A stretch of DNA of 64,000 nt. Source: a virus. The translations under genes were made by a program, and so were the position numbers. Where the stretch lies: positions 24,727 to 88,726 of IMG/VR virus record IMGVR_UViG_3300034198_004780. The stretch is one strand, 5' to 3'. Shown one piece after another: positions 52,945 through 60,476 of the stretch (position 1 is its first letter; each line of letters opens with the position of its first letter). The notes below the pieces were generated by a model. The model was not told the origin of the DNA. It worked only from the letters and a program-made list of their open reading frames with translations, and ran no database searches.

Positions 52945-53756
52945 TTTATATTTAATTGTCGTAGATTACTTTTCTGTTCTTCTGATAATGTTGGAATTTT
53001 AATTTTAATTCTAATCAATAATCTACCGCGACGTGTGTGATTATTAAAGTTAGGCATTCCGTGTCCGTTTAGACTTAAAATAGCATCGTGTTGTACGCCA
53101 GCAGGTATGTTGGTTTCTAATTGTTTACCATCAATGCCTTTGACAGTGATAGTCCCACCTAACAAGGCATCAAAACAATCAATTACATGTTCTTGTATTA
53201 GGTCATCGCCTTGCCTTTTGAAAACTGGATGGTTTTGTATTTGTACTGACAACAACATATCTCCGCGAGGAGCACCAATTTGTGAGTCATCACCCATGCC
53301 CTGCAATTTTAGTGTGGTGCCTTCGTGAATACCTTTGGGAATAGTAATATTAACAGTCTGCTCATGTCCGCTGGGCAGTGTCACCGAAGCCAGCATTTCT
53401 TTACCGTAAAACGCTTCTTCTAGACTAATTGCTGTTTGTAATTGAATATTGCGATTACCTTGCGGTCTACGCTGATGGAATCCAAAGATGTCACCAAACG
53501 GTGACCCCTGTCCAAAGAACTGCTCAAAGCCTTCAGGGCCGTGAAAATGGAATCCACCCTGTGGTGCAGGATTATCGTATTGTGATCGTTTGTTGGGATC
53601 GCTTAAGGTAGCGTAGGCTGCTTGGATCTCTTGAAACTTGCCAGCATCTCCACCGCGGTCAGGATGGTGCTTCATAGCCGCAGAACGATAGGCACGTTTA
53701 ATCTCGTCGTCTGTTGCGGTTCGGGATACACCTAGGGTTTCGTAATAATTGCTCAT
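52941..53756 (-). CDS. DnaJ-like co-chaperone (CbpA type)
   Basis: This 271-residue J protein has an N-terminal J-domain (YYETLGVSRTATDDEIKRAY with KHHPDRGGD, the HPD motif), a Gly/Phe-rich linker (about 70-100) and two C-terminal substrate-binding domains. The Cys-rich zinc finger of DnaJ is absent, so it is of the CbpA type. It would recruit the host DnaK to fold or disassemble proteins during infection. It has a consensus sigma70 promoter and starts the dnaJ-def-clpA operon. Confidence 0.93.
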   Translation of the reverse strand: MSNYYETLGVSRTATDDEIKRAYRSAAMKHHPDRGGDAGKFQEIQAAYATLSDPNKRSQYDNPAPQGGFHFHGPEGFEQFFGQGSPFGDIFGFHQRRPQGNRNIQLQTAISLEEAFYGKEMLASVTLPSGHEQTVNITIPKGIHEGTTLKLQGMGDDSQIGAPRGDMLLSVQIQNHPVFKRQGDDLIQEHVIDCFDALLGGTITVKGIDGKQLETNIPAGVQHDAILSLNGHGMPNFNNHTRRGRLLIRIKIKIPTLSEEQKSNLRQLNIK

Positions 53757-53768
53757 AGTAATATATTA

Positions 53769-53797
53769 ATTATACTACTTTAGTTGAGTTATGTCAA
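53769..53797 (-). promoter_or_regulatory. Sigma70 promoter for the dnaJ-def-clpA operon
   Basis: TTGACA, 17 bases, TATAAT on the minus strand, a perfect consensus, 12 bases before the ATG at 53756. The -35 touches the end of the holin gene region. Confidence 0.87.
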
Positions 53798-54105
53798 CTA
53801 TTTGGAGGAGGTGCGTCAATACCTTGATTCATTGCGGTGATCTTTTCTTGTCCACGACTCCAAGCCGCAACACCCAAAACAGCACCCATGGCCATATGGA
53901 ACAAACCGCCACCTTTAAGTGTTAAAGGCTCCCATTCGGTAGCAACAACACCTTGTTGATCATATGCTTGTATGGCGGTCCACAAGATTGGAAAAATAAT
54001 AAAATCAAATATACACACAGTCATGTACATCCATCCCATCATTGGACGCCATTTTGCAGATACCCAATCGTTAGTTGGTGCCGCAGTAGATTGGTGTATA
54101 GTCAT
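53794..54105 (-). CDS. Putative holin, GTA-type three-TM family
   Basis: This 103-residue protein has WRPMMGWMYMTVCIFDFIIF near the start, a second hydrophobic part, and LFHMAMGAVLGVAAWSRGQEK. The order WRP-x-GW, DFIIFPI and GAVxGxxAWSRGxEK matches the holin family of gene transfer agents (GTA_holin_3TM). It would permit lysis by forming inner-membrane lesions. It lies with two spanin-like genes, coupled by single-base overlap, but no endolysin is next to them. Confidence 0.74.
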   Translation of the reverse strand: MTIHQSTAAPTNDWVSAKWRPMMGWMYMTVCIFDFIIFPILWTAIQAYDQQGVVATEWEPLTLKGGGLFHMAMGAVLGVAAWSRGQEKITAMNQGIDAPPPNS

Positions 54106-54368
54106 TATTTTGCGCTCTCAAAAATTTTCTTTTGGTCTATATACCATTGTTGCCAGCCACGTAACTGATTGGCAATTTCATTGTATATTCCGTAGTTTTC
54201 TATCACTGTGTCAAATATTATACTTGCACTGGCACCTGCTGGAATTTCTTTTAGTTCTGGCGGCGGTGTTTGTAGTGTGTCGCTGGCCTTGGGAAAGTTC
54301 TGGGCTACCGGAACAGTTACGCATCCAACTAGTCCAATCACACACAGAGCAATTAGCAGGTGTTTCAC
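54105..54368 (-). CDS. Lipoprotein, candidate outer-membrane spanin
   Basis: A lipoprotein signal MKHLLIALCVIGLVGC places a lipidated Cys at residue 16 (lipobox LVGC). The mature part is short, Pro-rich at 26-42, then helical to WYIDQKKIFESAK. This fits an o-spanin (Rz1-like), which joins an inner-membrane partner to fuse the membranes at lysis. The partner is likely the adjacent 54365-54811 gene, which overlaps by four bases. Assignment is from architecture and context. Confidence 0.68.
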   Translation of the reverse strand: MKHLLIALCVIGLVGCVTVPVAQNFPKASDTLQTPPPELKEIPAGASASIIFDTVIENYGIYNEIANQLRGWQQWYIDQKKIFESAK

Positions 54369-54811
54369 TTAACAGTCTCCTTACGATTCTTTGCAGCATC
54401 GTTTAACACATCAATTACAGCCTGGTCTACAGAACACTGTCGGTTTAATTGATCTGCTAATTCTTGTAATCGCTTTTTATTAGTTTCAGTAATGTCTTTA
54501 ATTCGAACCTGTTCTCGAAGAATCTGCTCTGCTAATCGAGTATTAGCTTCTGCGGATGCAGTTTCCGAACGGCTGATCTTTAATTCCATAGCGGCGATGC
54601 GAATCTTGTATTCAGCATCTTTGGCAATACCACCTTCATACCAAACCGCAACCACAGTTAGGATAATACCAGCAACTTGAATAGGAAGTTTATATTGTGA
54701 TACAAATGGAATAGCAGTAAGTACAAAGCTAACAGCAATAGTCAGCAATCCCACTAATAACATTAGGTGAAATACAAAATCAGGAAGCCAGTTTAAGATC
54801 CACATTACCAT
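54365..54811 (-). CDS. Candidate inner-membrane spanin (148 aa)
   Basis: Two membrane helices lie at about 12-33 and 40-61. A long coiled-coil-like helix follows (about 68-135, MELKISRSETASAEANTRLA onward), ending in a basic tail. Most i-spanins have one span and a periplasmic coiled coil; this one has two, so the topology needs checking. With the neighbouring lipoprotein and holin it forms a lysis cassette. Confidence 0.62.
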   Translation of the reverse strand: MVMWILNWLPDFVFHLMLLVGLLTIAVSFVLTAIPFVSQYKLPIQVAGIILTVVAVWYEGGIAKDAEYKIRIAAMELKISRSETASAEANTRLAEQILREQVRIKDITETNKKRLQELADQLNRQCSVDQAVIDVLNDAAKNRKETVK

Positions 54812-55578
54812 TTACTCTTTTGTAAAATAACAGCACGATCGCCATTACGGATTAAGAAATGATCTTCAATTTTGTTAATATCGTAATTGCCTAGATACTT
54901 GTTTAGGTATAATACTTGACCTCTGCTGGATTCGTCTAATTGAATAGCACCTTGTAGGGCTTGCTTTAATGTATTATATTCGCCTATGGCAATTAGTTTA
55001 GCAGTTAACGGCTCAGCATATGGTTTCTTAAAAGTAATATTGCGGCCTTCACCCATTTCAACTTCTGTAGCACCTTGATCAAAAAAGTCCGCAGCTTCTT
55101 CTGATTCGGCACCTTCAATGCTTCTATCGTACTCTTTTGGCGTTAGCGGAACAGTATCTGTAATTGATTCTTCGCTAAAATTGTGACCACCAATATCGCG
55201 ATACCAACGGAACCGCCAATCAGTGCAATCACATAATTGACTAATGCCGTTTATTAAATCTTTAATTTGAGCAGGAGCATGTTTTGTACGTTCTAATTCT
55301 ACAAATATACTATAGTTGCCATCACGCTCTTCACCGGAGCTAACATCGGCATCTAATATAAAATTATAACCCTTTTCAATAAATTCCATTAGGTCCTGGG
55401 CTGGCTCTTTATCAACAGCGCGGAATCTTAAAACAATAACATCTCGATCCTCGCCCATTTTACTGCCGTATTGATCTATAGTAAAAAGATTATCCACTGT
55501 GTCTTTAAGGTCGCCTCTACGTAGGCCTTCAGTTAACTTATTGTCCACTTGGAGCCACCGGTTCTGGAATTGTGTCAT
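54805..55578 (-). CDS. Conserved hypothetical protein (257 aa)
   Basis: The start at 55578 (MTQFQNRWLQ) is preferred over an in-frame ATG nine codons upstream; either overlaps the previous gene. The protein is soluble: DRDVIVLRFRAVDKEPAQDL, DWRFRWYRDIGG and LTAKLIAIGEYNTLKQALQG are notable segments, without an enzyme motif. I cannot name the family. It belongs to a late-type transcript from 56083, so a structural or assembly role is possible. Confidence 0.7.
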   Translation of the reverse strand: MTQFQNRWLQVDNKLTEGLRRGDLKDTVDNLFTIDQYGSKMGEDRDVIVLRFRAVDKEPAQDLMEFIEKGYNFILDADVSSGEERDGNYSIFVELERTKHAPAQIKDLINGISQLCDCTDWRFRWYRDIGGHNFSEESITDTVPLTPKEYDRSIEGAESEEAADFFDQGATEVEMGEGRNITFKKPYAEPLTAKLIAIGEYNTLKQALQGAIQLDESSRGQVLYLNKYLGNYDINKIEDHFLIRNGDRAVILQKSKW

Positions 55579-56083
55579 TTGGCATTGCCTCTGTTGCTGC
55601 CGCATCTGCGGTCATTGCTGTGTTAGGATCGAAGTCAATATGATCTCGAATGTATTTACTTTGTTGACGCTTCTGACCTTGGTAGATATCCTGCATTAAT
55701 TTTTTAGGTATGGTAATTGAAACAATCCAAACAGGGAGTGCATCAATCTTGCCTTTCTTTGTGCCAGGACGGAAGTCGCTTGCCTTATAAACTTTACGTG
55801 GAACCAACAGGTCTTGTTGTTGATATGTGACTTTACAACCGTAGTCTAATAATCGTGAAGCGCCGACTGGGTCTGGCATATTTTCGTATGGCCACATAAA
55901 TTTGCATGTTACTGAATGTCTATGCATCTCTGGACCTATAACTAGTTCACCATCTTCCCAGTTTCTATATACGTATAAATCTAGGTCGTCGATGACACGT
56001 TCAAAATCCTTAAGAATTTTAAACGCAGAGTCATTAGTTGTTAGTGTTTCGATGTTTTTAATTATATCTACAATATCATGCAT
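55538..56083 (-). CDS. Conserved phage protein (181 aa)
   Basis: This soluble protein has IKNIETLTTNDSAFKILKDF at the start, MPDPVGASRLLDYGCKVTYQ in the middle and DALPVWIVSITIPKKLMQDI toward the end. The terminal 30 residues are Ala/Pro/Thr-rich and probably disordered. The PDPxGAxRL...G(C)KV pattern recurs in T4-like and related phages, with no function known to me. A late-type octamer lies 21 bases upstream of the ATG, so it is likely made late. Confidence 0.75.
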   Translation of the reverse strand: MHDIVDIIKNIETLTTNDSAFKILKDFERVIDDLDLYVYRNWEDGELVIGPEMHRHSVTCKFMWPYENMPDPVGASRLLDYGCKVTYQQQDLLVPRKVYKASDFRPGTKKGKIDALPVWIVSITIPKKLMQDIYQGQKRQQSKYIRDHIDFDPNTAMTADAAATEAMPNDTIPEPVAPSGQ

Positions 56084-56104
56084 AAGAGCTCTCGGTTGAC
56101 TTAG

Positions 56105-56112
56105 TATTTATG
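56105..56112 (-). promoter_or_regulatory. T4-type late octamer (CATAAATA)
   Basis: Seven of eight positions match TATAAATA; it sits 21 bases before the ATG at 56083. The same octamer and spacing occur before the fibre gene at 61568. It likely drives 56083 to the lysis genes. Confidence 0.6.
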
Positions 56113-56199
56113 CTATTCAAAATAACGGCATTTGAAATGGTTTTTTTGAAATACCTGATAACTATATTATGCAGGTCTCCCAACTAATGGAGGTTAGAT

Positions 56200-56949
56200 T
56201 TGTCTAGAAACAACGCAAAACGACGTAATCCTCAGCAGAGCACACGTCATAACGACAGTCAAAACTTAATTGAAATCAACACTTATTTCAAAAAACAATC
56301 GCAGGTCCACATAGTTCCACGCAATACATCGCAGGAACGCTACCTAGAACTACTAAAAAACCCTAAAAAGTTCATCGTTTTTGCCATCGGCCCAGCCGGA
56401 ACTGGCAAGACTATGCTCGGGGTTCAAATGGCCATCAAACAATTAAAAGAGGGGGTGATTGATAAGATTGTAGTTACCCGGCCGGCAGTTAGCGTGGATG
56501 AGGAACATGGTTTCCTCCCAGGAACATTGAATCAAAAAATGGAACCCTGGACTAAGCCGATTATGGATGTATTCCAAGAGTATTATCACACTAAACAGAT
56601 AGCAGAAATGCTAGAAGAAGGTATTATAGAAATCTCCCCGCTGGCATATATGCGCGGTCGTACGTTCAAGAACGCTTTTATCGTTGCAGATGAAATGCAG
56701 AACGCAACACCTAGCCAGATGAAGATGCTACTCACACGTTTGGGCGAAGGCTCGCGTATGGTAGTTACAGGAGATTTGAATCAAGCAGATCGTCCACGTG
56801 AAAACGGATTGCTAGAATTCTGCAGTTTATACGGCCAAGGAGGTGACTATCGTATGATTGCTATGGCGAGGTTTGAAACTAAGGACATCGAGAGACATCC
56901 AGTGGTAAAAGAAGTTCTATCTATCTATAAGGAAACCGATAGCGAATAA
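56200..56949 (+). CDS. phoH: PhoH-like ATPase
   Basis: This 249-residue P-loop protein of the PhoH family has Walker A GPAGTGKT near residue 68 and Walker B with FIVADEMQNATPSQM near 160; TGDLNQAD follows. PhoH is very common in aquatic phages, and its role in infection is not settled; RNA handling or phosphate response have been proposed. The start is TTG, chosen because GGAGGT lies ten bases upstream and no ATG in frame fits better. It is the only plus-strand non-structural gene besides the two homing endonucleases, and it ends in a bidirectional terminator. Confidence 0.92.
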   Translation: MSRNNAKRRNPQQSTRHNDSQNLIEINTYFKKQSQVHIVPRNTSQERYLELLKNPKKFIVFAIGPAGTGKTMLGVQMAIKQLKEGVIDKIVVTRPAVSVDEEHGFLPGTLNQKMEPWTKPIMDVFQEYYHTKQIAEMLEEGIIEISPLAYMRGRTFKNAFIVADEMQNATPSQMKMLLTRLGEGSRMVVTGDLNQADRPRENGLLEFCSLYGQGGDYRMIAMARFETKDIERHPVVKEVLSIYKETDSE

Positions 56950-56970
56950 AACACTCAACAAAATTTAATA

Positions 56971-57013
56971 AAAACCGCATACATACGACCTGCAAAATCG
57001 TGTATGCGGTTTT
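56971..57013. terminator. Bidirectional intrinsic terminator after phoH and gp44
   Basis: AAAACCGCATACA pairs with TGTATGCGGTTTT, a 13-bp stem around a 17-base loop that may hold an inner CGA/TCG stem. Runs of T follow on both strands. It lies between the convergent phoH and clamp-loader genes. Confidence 0.85.
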
Positions 57014-57017
57014 TTAA

Positions 57018-57938
57018 TTATTGGAGTCTTGCCAACTTGACCATTACTGCTGACAAGTTGATTTCTGGATCAGCAATGAGAGTATGATCTACTAGTCCTT
57101 GTTTAATAACCAATAAGGCTGCATCTTTTGTTTCTTCGTCTTTGCCAAATAACTCTAAGTTGTCATACATCCAACGATAGATACCTTCCATCTCTTCTGG
57201 TCGAGCAGTGCCACATAACAATTTACGAGCTTTTTGAATCTGTCCAGACTTGAACAAATCAACCATCTGTATCTTCCAGTCAGCTTGTCCGGCATCGGAC
57301 TTATTAGCACCCAACAACGCACCATCCTGGATATTCTGTTGAACAAAATTAATACACTTGCGTAGGTCTGGATAGGTCACTTTGACGTAGGTATCTAGAG
57401 TATCTAGATCAAACTCAATAGCTTCTTCTACTAATATGGTAGCAACACGAGCAGTAAACTCAGTTTGATCAATCGATCCAAAATGCATCTGTTGACAACG
57501 ACTATGGATAGCAGGAATAATTTGATTAGGATGATTGCAGGTCAGTATAAATCGTGAAGTGCTGGAATATTCTTCCATAACACCACGCATGGCCGCCTGG
57601 GCCGCTGGAGTTAGATAATCAGCCTCGTCAAGTAGTACAACTTTAAATGGACCAAATGGCATCATGCTAATGAAGTTTGTAATGCGATCACGAACCTCAT
57701 CGATACCACGCTCACGACTTGCGTTGATCTCCAGTATGTCAAACTCTTCGATACCGATCTCATTAAGCAGGAGTTTAGCCAGGGTAGTCTTACCAATACC
57801 TGGCGATCCACTCAACAACAGGTGCGGTATTGATCCTTCTTTAATCCAGTTGAGAATCTGCTTCTTTTGACCTTCATCTCGGAATACATACCCGTCTACT
57901 GTATTAGGCCTCCATTTTTCAACCCAAAGTTCGCGCAT
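57018..57938 (-). CDS. 44: Clamp-loader ATPase (gp44)
   Basis: This 306-residue AAA+ protein of the RFC/DnaX family loads the gp45 clamp onto DNA with gp62. Walker A is GSPGIGKTT (about 43-51), Walker B VVLLDEADYL, and the arginine-finger motif is HSRCQQMHF. Length matches T4 gp44 (319). It is a single-gene transcript with its own promoter and terminator. gp62 is not in the window. Confidence 0.93.
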   Translation of the reverse strand: MRELWVEKWRPNTVDGYVFRDEGQKKQILNWIKEGSIPHLLLSGSPGIGKTTLAKLLLNEIGIEEFDILEINASRERGIDEVRDRITNFISMMPFGPFKVVLLDEADYLTPAAQAAMRGVMEEYSSTSRFILTCNHPNQIIPAIHSRCQQMHFGSIDQTEFTARVATILVEEAIEFDLDTLDTYVKVTYPDLRKCINFVQQNIQDGALLGANKSDAGQADWKIQMVDLFKSGQIQKARKLLCGTARPEEMEGIYRWMYDNLELFGKDEETKDAALLVIKQGLVDHTLIADPEINLSAVMVKLARLQ

Positions 57939-57980
57939 TTATTTCTTCCTTATCTAATATTAATATTACATCACACTCTT

Positions 57981-58009
57981 ATTATACAGAAAATAAAAGG
58001 GCCTGTCAA
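57981..58009 (-). promoter_or_regulatory. Sigma70 promoter for gp44
   Basis: TTGACA, 17 bases, TATAAT on the minus strand, a perfect consensus. The -35 hexamer (58004-58009) is exactly the loop of the upstream gene's terminator hairpin. The leader to the ATG is about 35 bases. Confidence 0.87.
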
Positions 58010-58017
58010 GGCCCTTT
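57990..58017 (-). terminator. Intrinsic terminator after the Bax-inhibitor gene
   Basis: On the minus strand AAAGGGCC, a six-base loop TTGACA and GGCCCTTT are followed by TTTTATTTT. It ends the 60201-58037 operon and overlaps the gp44 promoter. Confidence 0.82.
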
Positions 58018-58036
58018 CTAACTAGTTTAACAGTTA

Positions 58037-58711
58037 TTATCGTCTGTTGCCAAATAGCTGTAGTAAGTTTAAGAACAAGTTGATAAAGTCCAAGTACAAG
58101 GATAATGCACCTAGTACTTCTTCACGTCCAGTATCGGTATCTCTTGCAACCAGCTCACGAATCTTTTGAGTGTCGTAGGCAGTTAGTCCTAAAAAAATAA
58201 TAATAGCAATAGCTGAAATAACCATTTGCATTACTGAACTACCAATAAAGATATTAACAACGCTGGCAATGATGATTGCAATTAAGCCTACAAACATAAA
58301 TGAGCCCACTGATGTCAAGTCCTTTTTGGTGAAGTAACCGTAAATGCTCATTGTTCCAAACAATACTGCTCCACCCATAAACGCTGTAAAGATGCTGCCC
58401 ATGGTATAGATTGCAAAGATTGTAGCAAAGCTCAGACCCATCAATGCGGCAAACACCTGCAAGAATACCTGTAGTCCTGCCTTGCTAAGATTATCTGCGG
58501 CAAATGTCATACCAAGGATTGCAACTAACGGAGCAAAAATTACAACCCATTTTAATGCCCCGGTAAAAAAGAATTGTAACAGCTCTGGACTAGTTCCTAC
58601 AAAATAACTTACAATCATACTGGTAAGTACAGCTAGACTCATGTTTCCATAAACACGCCCCATGGCCTCGTTAATGCCAGCGGCTGATCGATATACTCCT
58701 GTTGCGTACAT
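58037..58711 (-). CDS. Bax inhibitor-1 family membrane protein (YccA/YbhL type)
   Basis: This 224-residue protein has seven predicted membrane helices and the family end YDTQKIRELV...LYLDFINLFLNLLQLF. Bacterial members are pH-dependent calcium leak channels (YetJ) or regulate FtsH (YccA). A phage copy could protect the host membrane or block FtsH proteolysis; this is inference. It is the last gene of a five-gene operon, three bases after the MazG-like gene. Confidence 0.9.
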   Translation of the reverse strand: MYATGVYRSAAGINEAMGRVYGNMSLAVLTSMIVSYFVGTSPELLQFFFTGALKWVVIFAPLVAILGMTFAADNLSKAGLQVFLQVFAALMGLSFATIFAIYTMGSIFTAFMGGAVLFGTMSIYGYFTKKDLTSVGSFMFVGLIAIIIASVVNIFIGSSVMQMVISAIAIIIFLGLTAYDTQKIRELVARDTDTGREEVLGALSLYLDFINLFLNLLQLFGNRR

Positions 58712-58714
58712 AAA

Positions 58715-59083
58715 CTACTCCTTAGTTAAAAATTGTGCTAACGATGGCGCAGTCCAACCTACCGGCTTAAGGACCTTACCATCTTCACGCTTGCGAACCT
58801 TGCCTGTTTCTTTGTCAATTTTAGCAAAGTTTGTATCCATAACTTCTTTCCATGCACCCTCTGCATCGGCACCCATCGAATGAATGGCACCAATAGTGAC
58901 GACTAGGATGTCAATAAGTGCATCTAATTGCTCTAATCGATCTTTATTAATTTCAGCAGTAGCAAGCTCGTTAAATTCTTCTTCAATAAGGTTTTTATAA
59001 AGCTCAAACTGCTGTGTATTTTCTACACCCACTGATTGGTCGCAGGCCTTCATAAATTTTTCTTGGTCTCTAAATGGGTTCAT
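58715..59083 (-). CDS. MazG-like nucleotide pyrophosphohydrolase
   Basis: This 122-residue all-alpha protein has the NTP-pyrophosphohydrolase pattern: LIEEEFNELATAE (ExxE) and LEQLDALIDILVVTIGA (D, three residues, D). The end DGKVLKPVGWTAPSL is shared with cyanophage homologues that I recall. It probably cleaves (d)NTP to (d)NMP or house-cleans nucleotides. It overlaps the GroES-like gene by a base. Confidence 0.85.
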   Translation of the reverse strand: MNPFRDQEKFMKACDQSVGVENTQQFELYKNLIEEEFNELATAEINKDRLEQLDALIDILVVTIGAIHSMGADAEGAWKEVMDTNFAKIDKETGKVRKREDGKVLKPVGWTAPSLAQFLTKE

Positions 59084-59466
59084 TAGGCACCTGGAATGTT
59101 AAAATTGAAATTACCACCAGCTGCAGCTGCAACGTTTCTTTGTGCGCCTTCTGGCTTCGAATCAGATATTAACATAATACCCTTGTTATCTGCCACCTGA
59201 AGATTGGTAATAGAGCCGTCCTCGTTTTCAAGTTCAAATGTGCGAGTCCAACGACCGTGTTCGATAAGAATCCAATCGCCAACTTTTACATCATGCTGAT
59301 CAGGACCTATAGCATACACACGACCCCAGCGAGGCTTAACACCACCGCCTTTTCCGTTGTCGCTTTGAAGTACAATACCGCCCTTAGTTGTTTCCTCACC
59401 AAACTCCATATCGGTAAAAAAAACTCTATCTTTAATTGGAACTACTTTTCCTTGGATCTTCATCAA
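59083..59466 (-). CDS. GroES-like co-chaperonin
   Basis: This 127-residue protein has the GroES beta-barrel pattern: VVPIKDRVFFTDMEF, TTKGGIVLQS (the mobile-loop position), WGRVYAIGPDQHDVKVGDWI and DNKGIMLISD. Such a phage protein, like T4 gp31, would pair with host GroEL to fold the capsid protein. The last 25 residues are a Gly/Asn/Ala tail not seen in GroES. It is in an operon with the MazG-like and DnaE-like genes. Confidence 0.83.
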   Translation of the reverse strand: MMKIQGKVVPIKDRVFFTDMEFGEETTKGGIVLQSDNGKGGGVKPRWGRVYAIGPDQHDVKVGDWILIEHGRWTRTFELENEDGSITNLQVADNKGIMLISDSKPEGAQRNVAAAAGGNFNFNIPGA

Positions 59467-59675
59467 TTGCCTTGTGCTTTAGGATCTTGTTTGTTGTAAT
59501 GGTCGCCTACAATATCTTCACGCTTGCGAACAACTACTCCACCTGGCCCTAATTCATCGCCGCGAGCATTCATACGAACATTACCCACTGCTGGCATTGT
59601 TTCGTTGCGTGAAGCCAATGATTCCATATCAACTTGTTTTCCCTGCATACTACGATATACCTTACGTTCAGCCAT
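59463..59675 (-). CDS. Conserved T4-like small protein (70 aa)
   Basis: The protein has YRSMQGKQVDMESL, then AVGNVRMNARGDELGPGGVV and KREDIVGDHY. I recognise this order as a small protein of T4-like cyanophages and pelagiphages; function not known. A strong AAAGGAGAAAC ribosome site precedes the ATG. It overlaps the GroES-like start by four bases and the DnaE-like stop by eight. Confidence 0.8.
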   Translation of the reverse strand: MAERKVYRSMQGKQVDMESLASRNETMPAVGNVRMNARGDELGPGGVVVRKREDIVGDHYNKQDPKAQGN

Positions 59676-60201
59676 TTTGTTTCTCCTTTAAGAATTCATG
59701 GATGTCTAAATTGTATTTTAGACTGTCGACTTTATGGATCCCAAGCAAGTATAATATATAGCTCGCGACACTAGATCCTCTACCTACTCCCCACACGATC
59801 TTATTTTCACGCATGGTGTCTACTAAGTATTTAAGATAATACAAGAGGTCGAACATGCCATGCTGAATGTATAATTCTAACTCTGTACTAACTCGTTTTG
59901 TCTGCTCTGGAGTAGAGCACAGGCCATACAGCATCTCTACTAGGTTTGGACAGTAATCATCAGGCATAAACCACCGGGCTTGATTGGCTCGATCAAACTC
60001 TGCTACACTGACCTCTGGATCCACACAAAATTGTACAAAACCAGCTTTATCATAATTTTTCTTTACACTTTCATTGAAAATTGTACAAATCGCCGGATTG
60101 TCTAAGAAAATTGTTCCAAGGTCTGTAATTTTACCAGAGTACAGAGCGTCAAAAGCTTCTTGAGCATTTAACACAACTTGTCCGTATTCTGTGATTTTCA
60201 T
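59668..60201 (-). CDS. DnaE-like (DNA polymerase III alpha) fragment (177 aa)
   Basis: Near the C-terminus is GRGSSVASYILYLLGI (140-155) followed by VDSLKYNLDIHEFL. This matches the GRGSAAGSLVAYLLGI-type catalytic-palm element of bacterial polymerase III alpha. The rest (about 60-130, with helices around YGLCSTPEQTKRVSTELELY) resembles the helical region before it. The PHP domain and catalytic Asp triad are absent, so it cannot polymerise alone. It begins a five-gene operon and, by its promoter, should have an almost leaderless mRNA. Confidence 0.75.
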   Translation of the reverse strand: MKITEYGQVVLNAQEAFDALYSGKITDLGTIFLDNPAICTIFNESVKKNYDKAGFVQFCVDPEVSVAEFDRANQARWFMPDDYCPNLVEMLYGLCSTPEQTKRVSTELELYIQHGMFDLLYYLKYLVDTMRENKIVWGVGRGSSVASYILYLLGIHKVDSLKYNLDIHEFLKEKQNG

Positions 60202-60206
60202 ACCTT

Positions 60207-60235
60207 ATTATAACAGGTATTGTCTGCAGGGTCAA
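60207..60235 (-). promoter_or_regulatory. Sigma70 promoter for the dnaE-like/groES-like operon
   Basis: TTGACC, 17 bases, TATAAT on the minus strand. The -10 ends five bases before the ATG at 60201, so the first gene may be translated leaderless. It drives genes down to the 57990-58017 terminator. Confidence 0.83.
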
Positions 60236-60474
60236 CCTATGTTGATAAGTCCGTCCAAATCTTTGTTTTGTTTGGACATGAGCTTTTTGCTAGCTTCATA
60301 TTGTCGTCTTACTGTTTCTTCCCGTAGAGATTCTAGCACCATTGCTACCTGTTGCGCCAGGGCGCTATTACCAACTCTGAGAGCAATACTGTATTTTTTA
60401 TTAAGATCAGTCATGCGGCTTTCGAGGTCTGCATCCTTTAGCTGAGTAAGATCTTCTAGAAGTGGATTAAACAT
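60232..60474 (-). CDS. Conserved T4-like small protein (80 aa)
   Basis: This is a long helical protein: LEDLTQLKDADLESRMTDLN, VGNSALAQQVAMVLESL, RRQYEASKKL and a LDGLI end. I recognise the pattern from T4-like cyanophages, with unknown function. Its 3' end overlaps the sigma70 promoter of the next operon by four bases. It is three bases after the fibre gene upstream and so likely shares its late transcript. Confidence 0.76.
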   Translation of the reverse strand: MFNPLLEDLTQLKDADLESRMTDLNKKYSIALRVGNSALAQQVAMVLESLREETVRRQYEASKKLMSKQNKDLDGLINIG

Positions 60475-60476
60475 AA

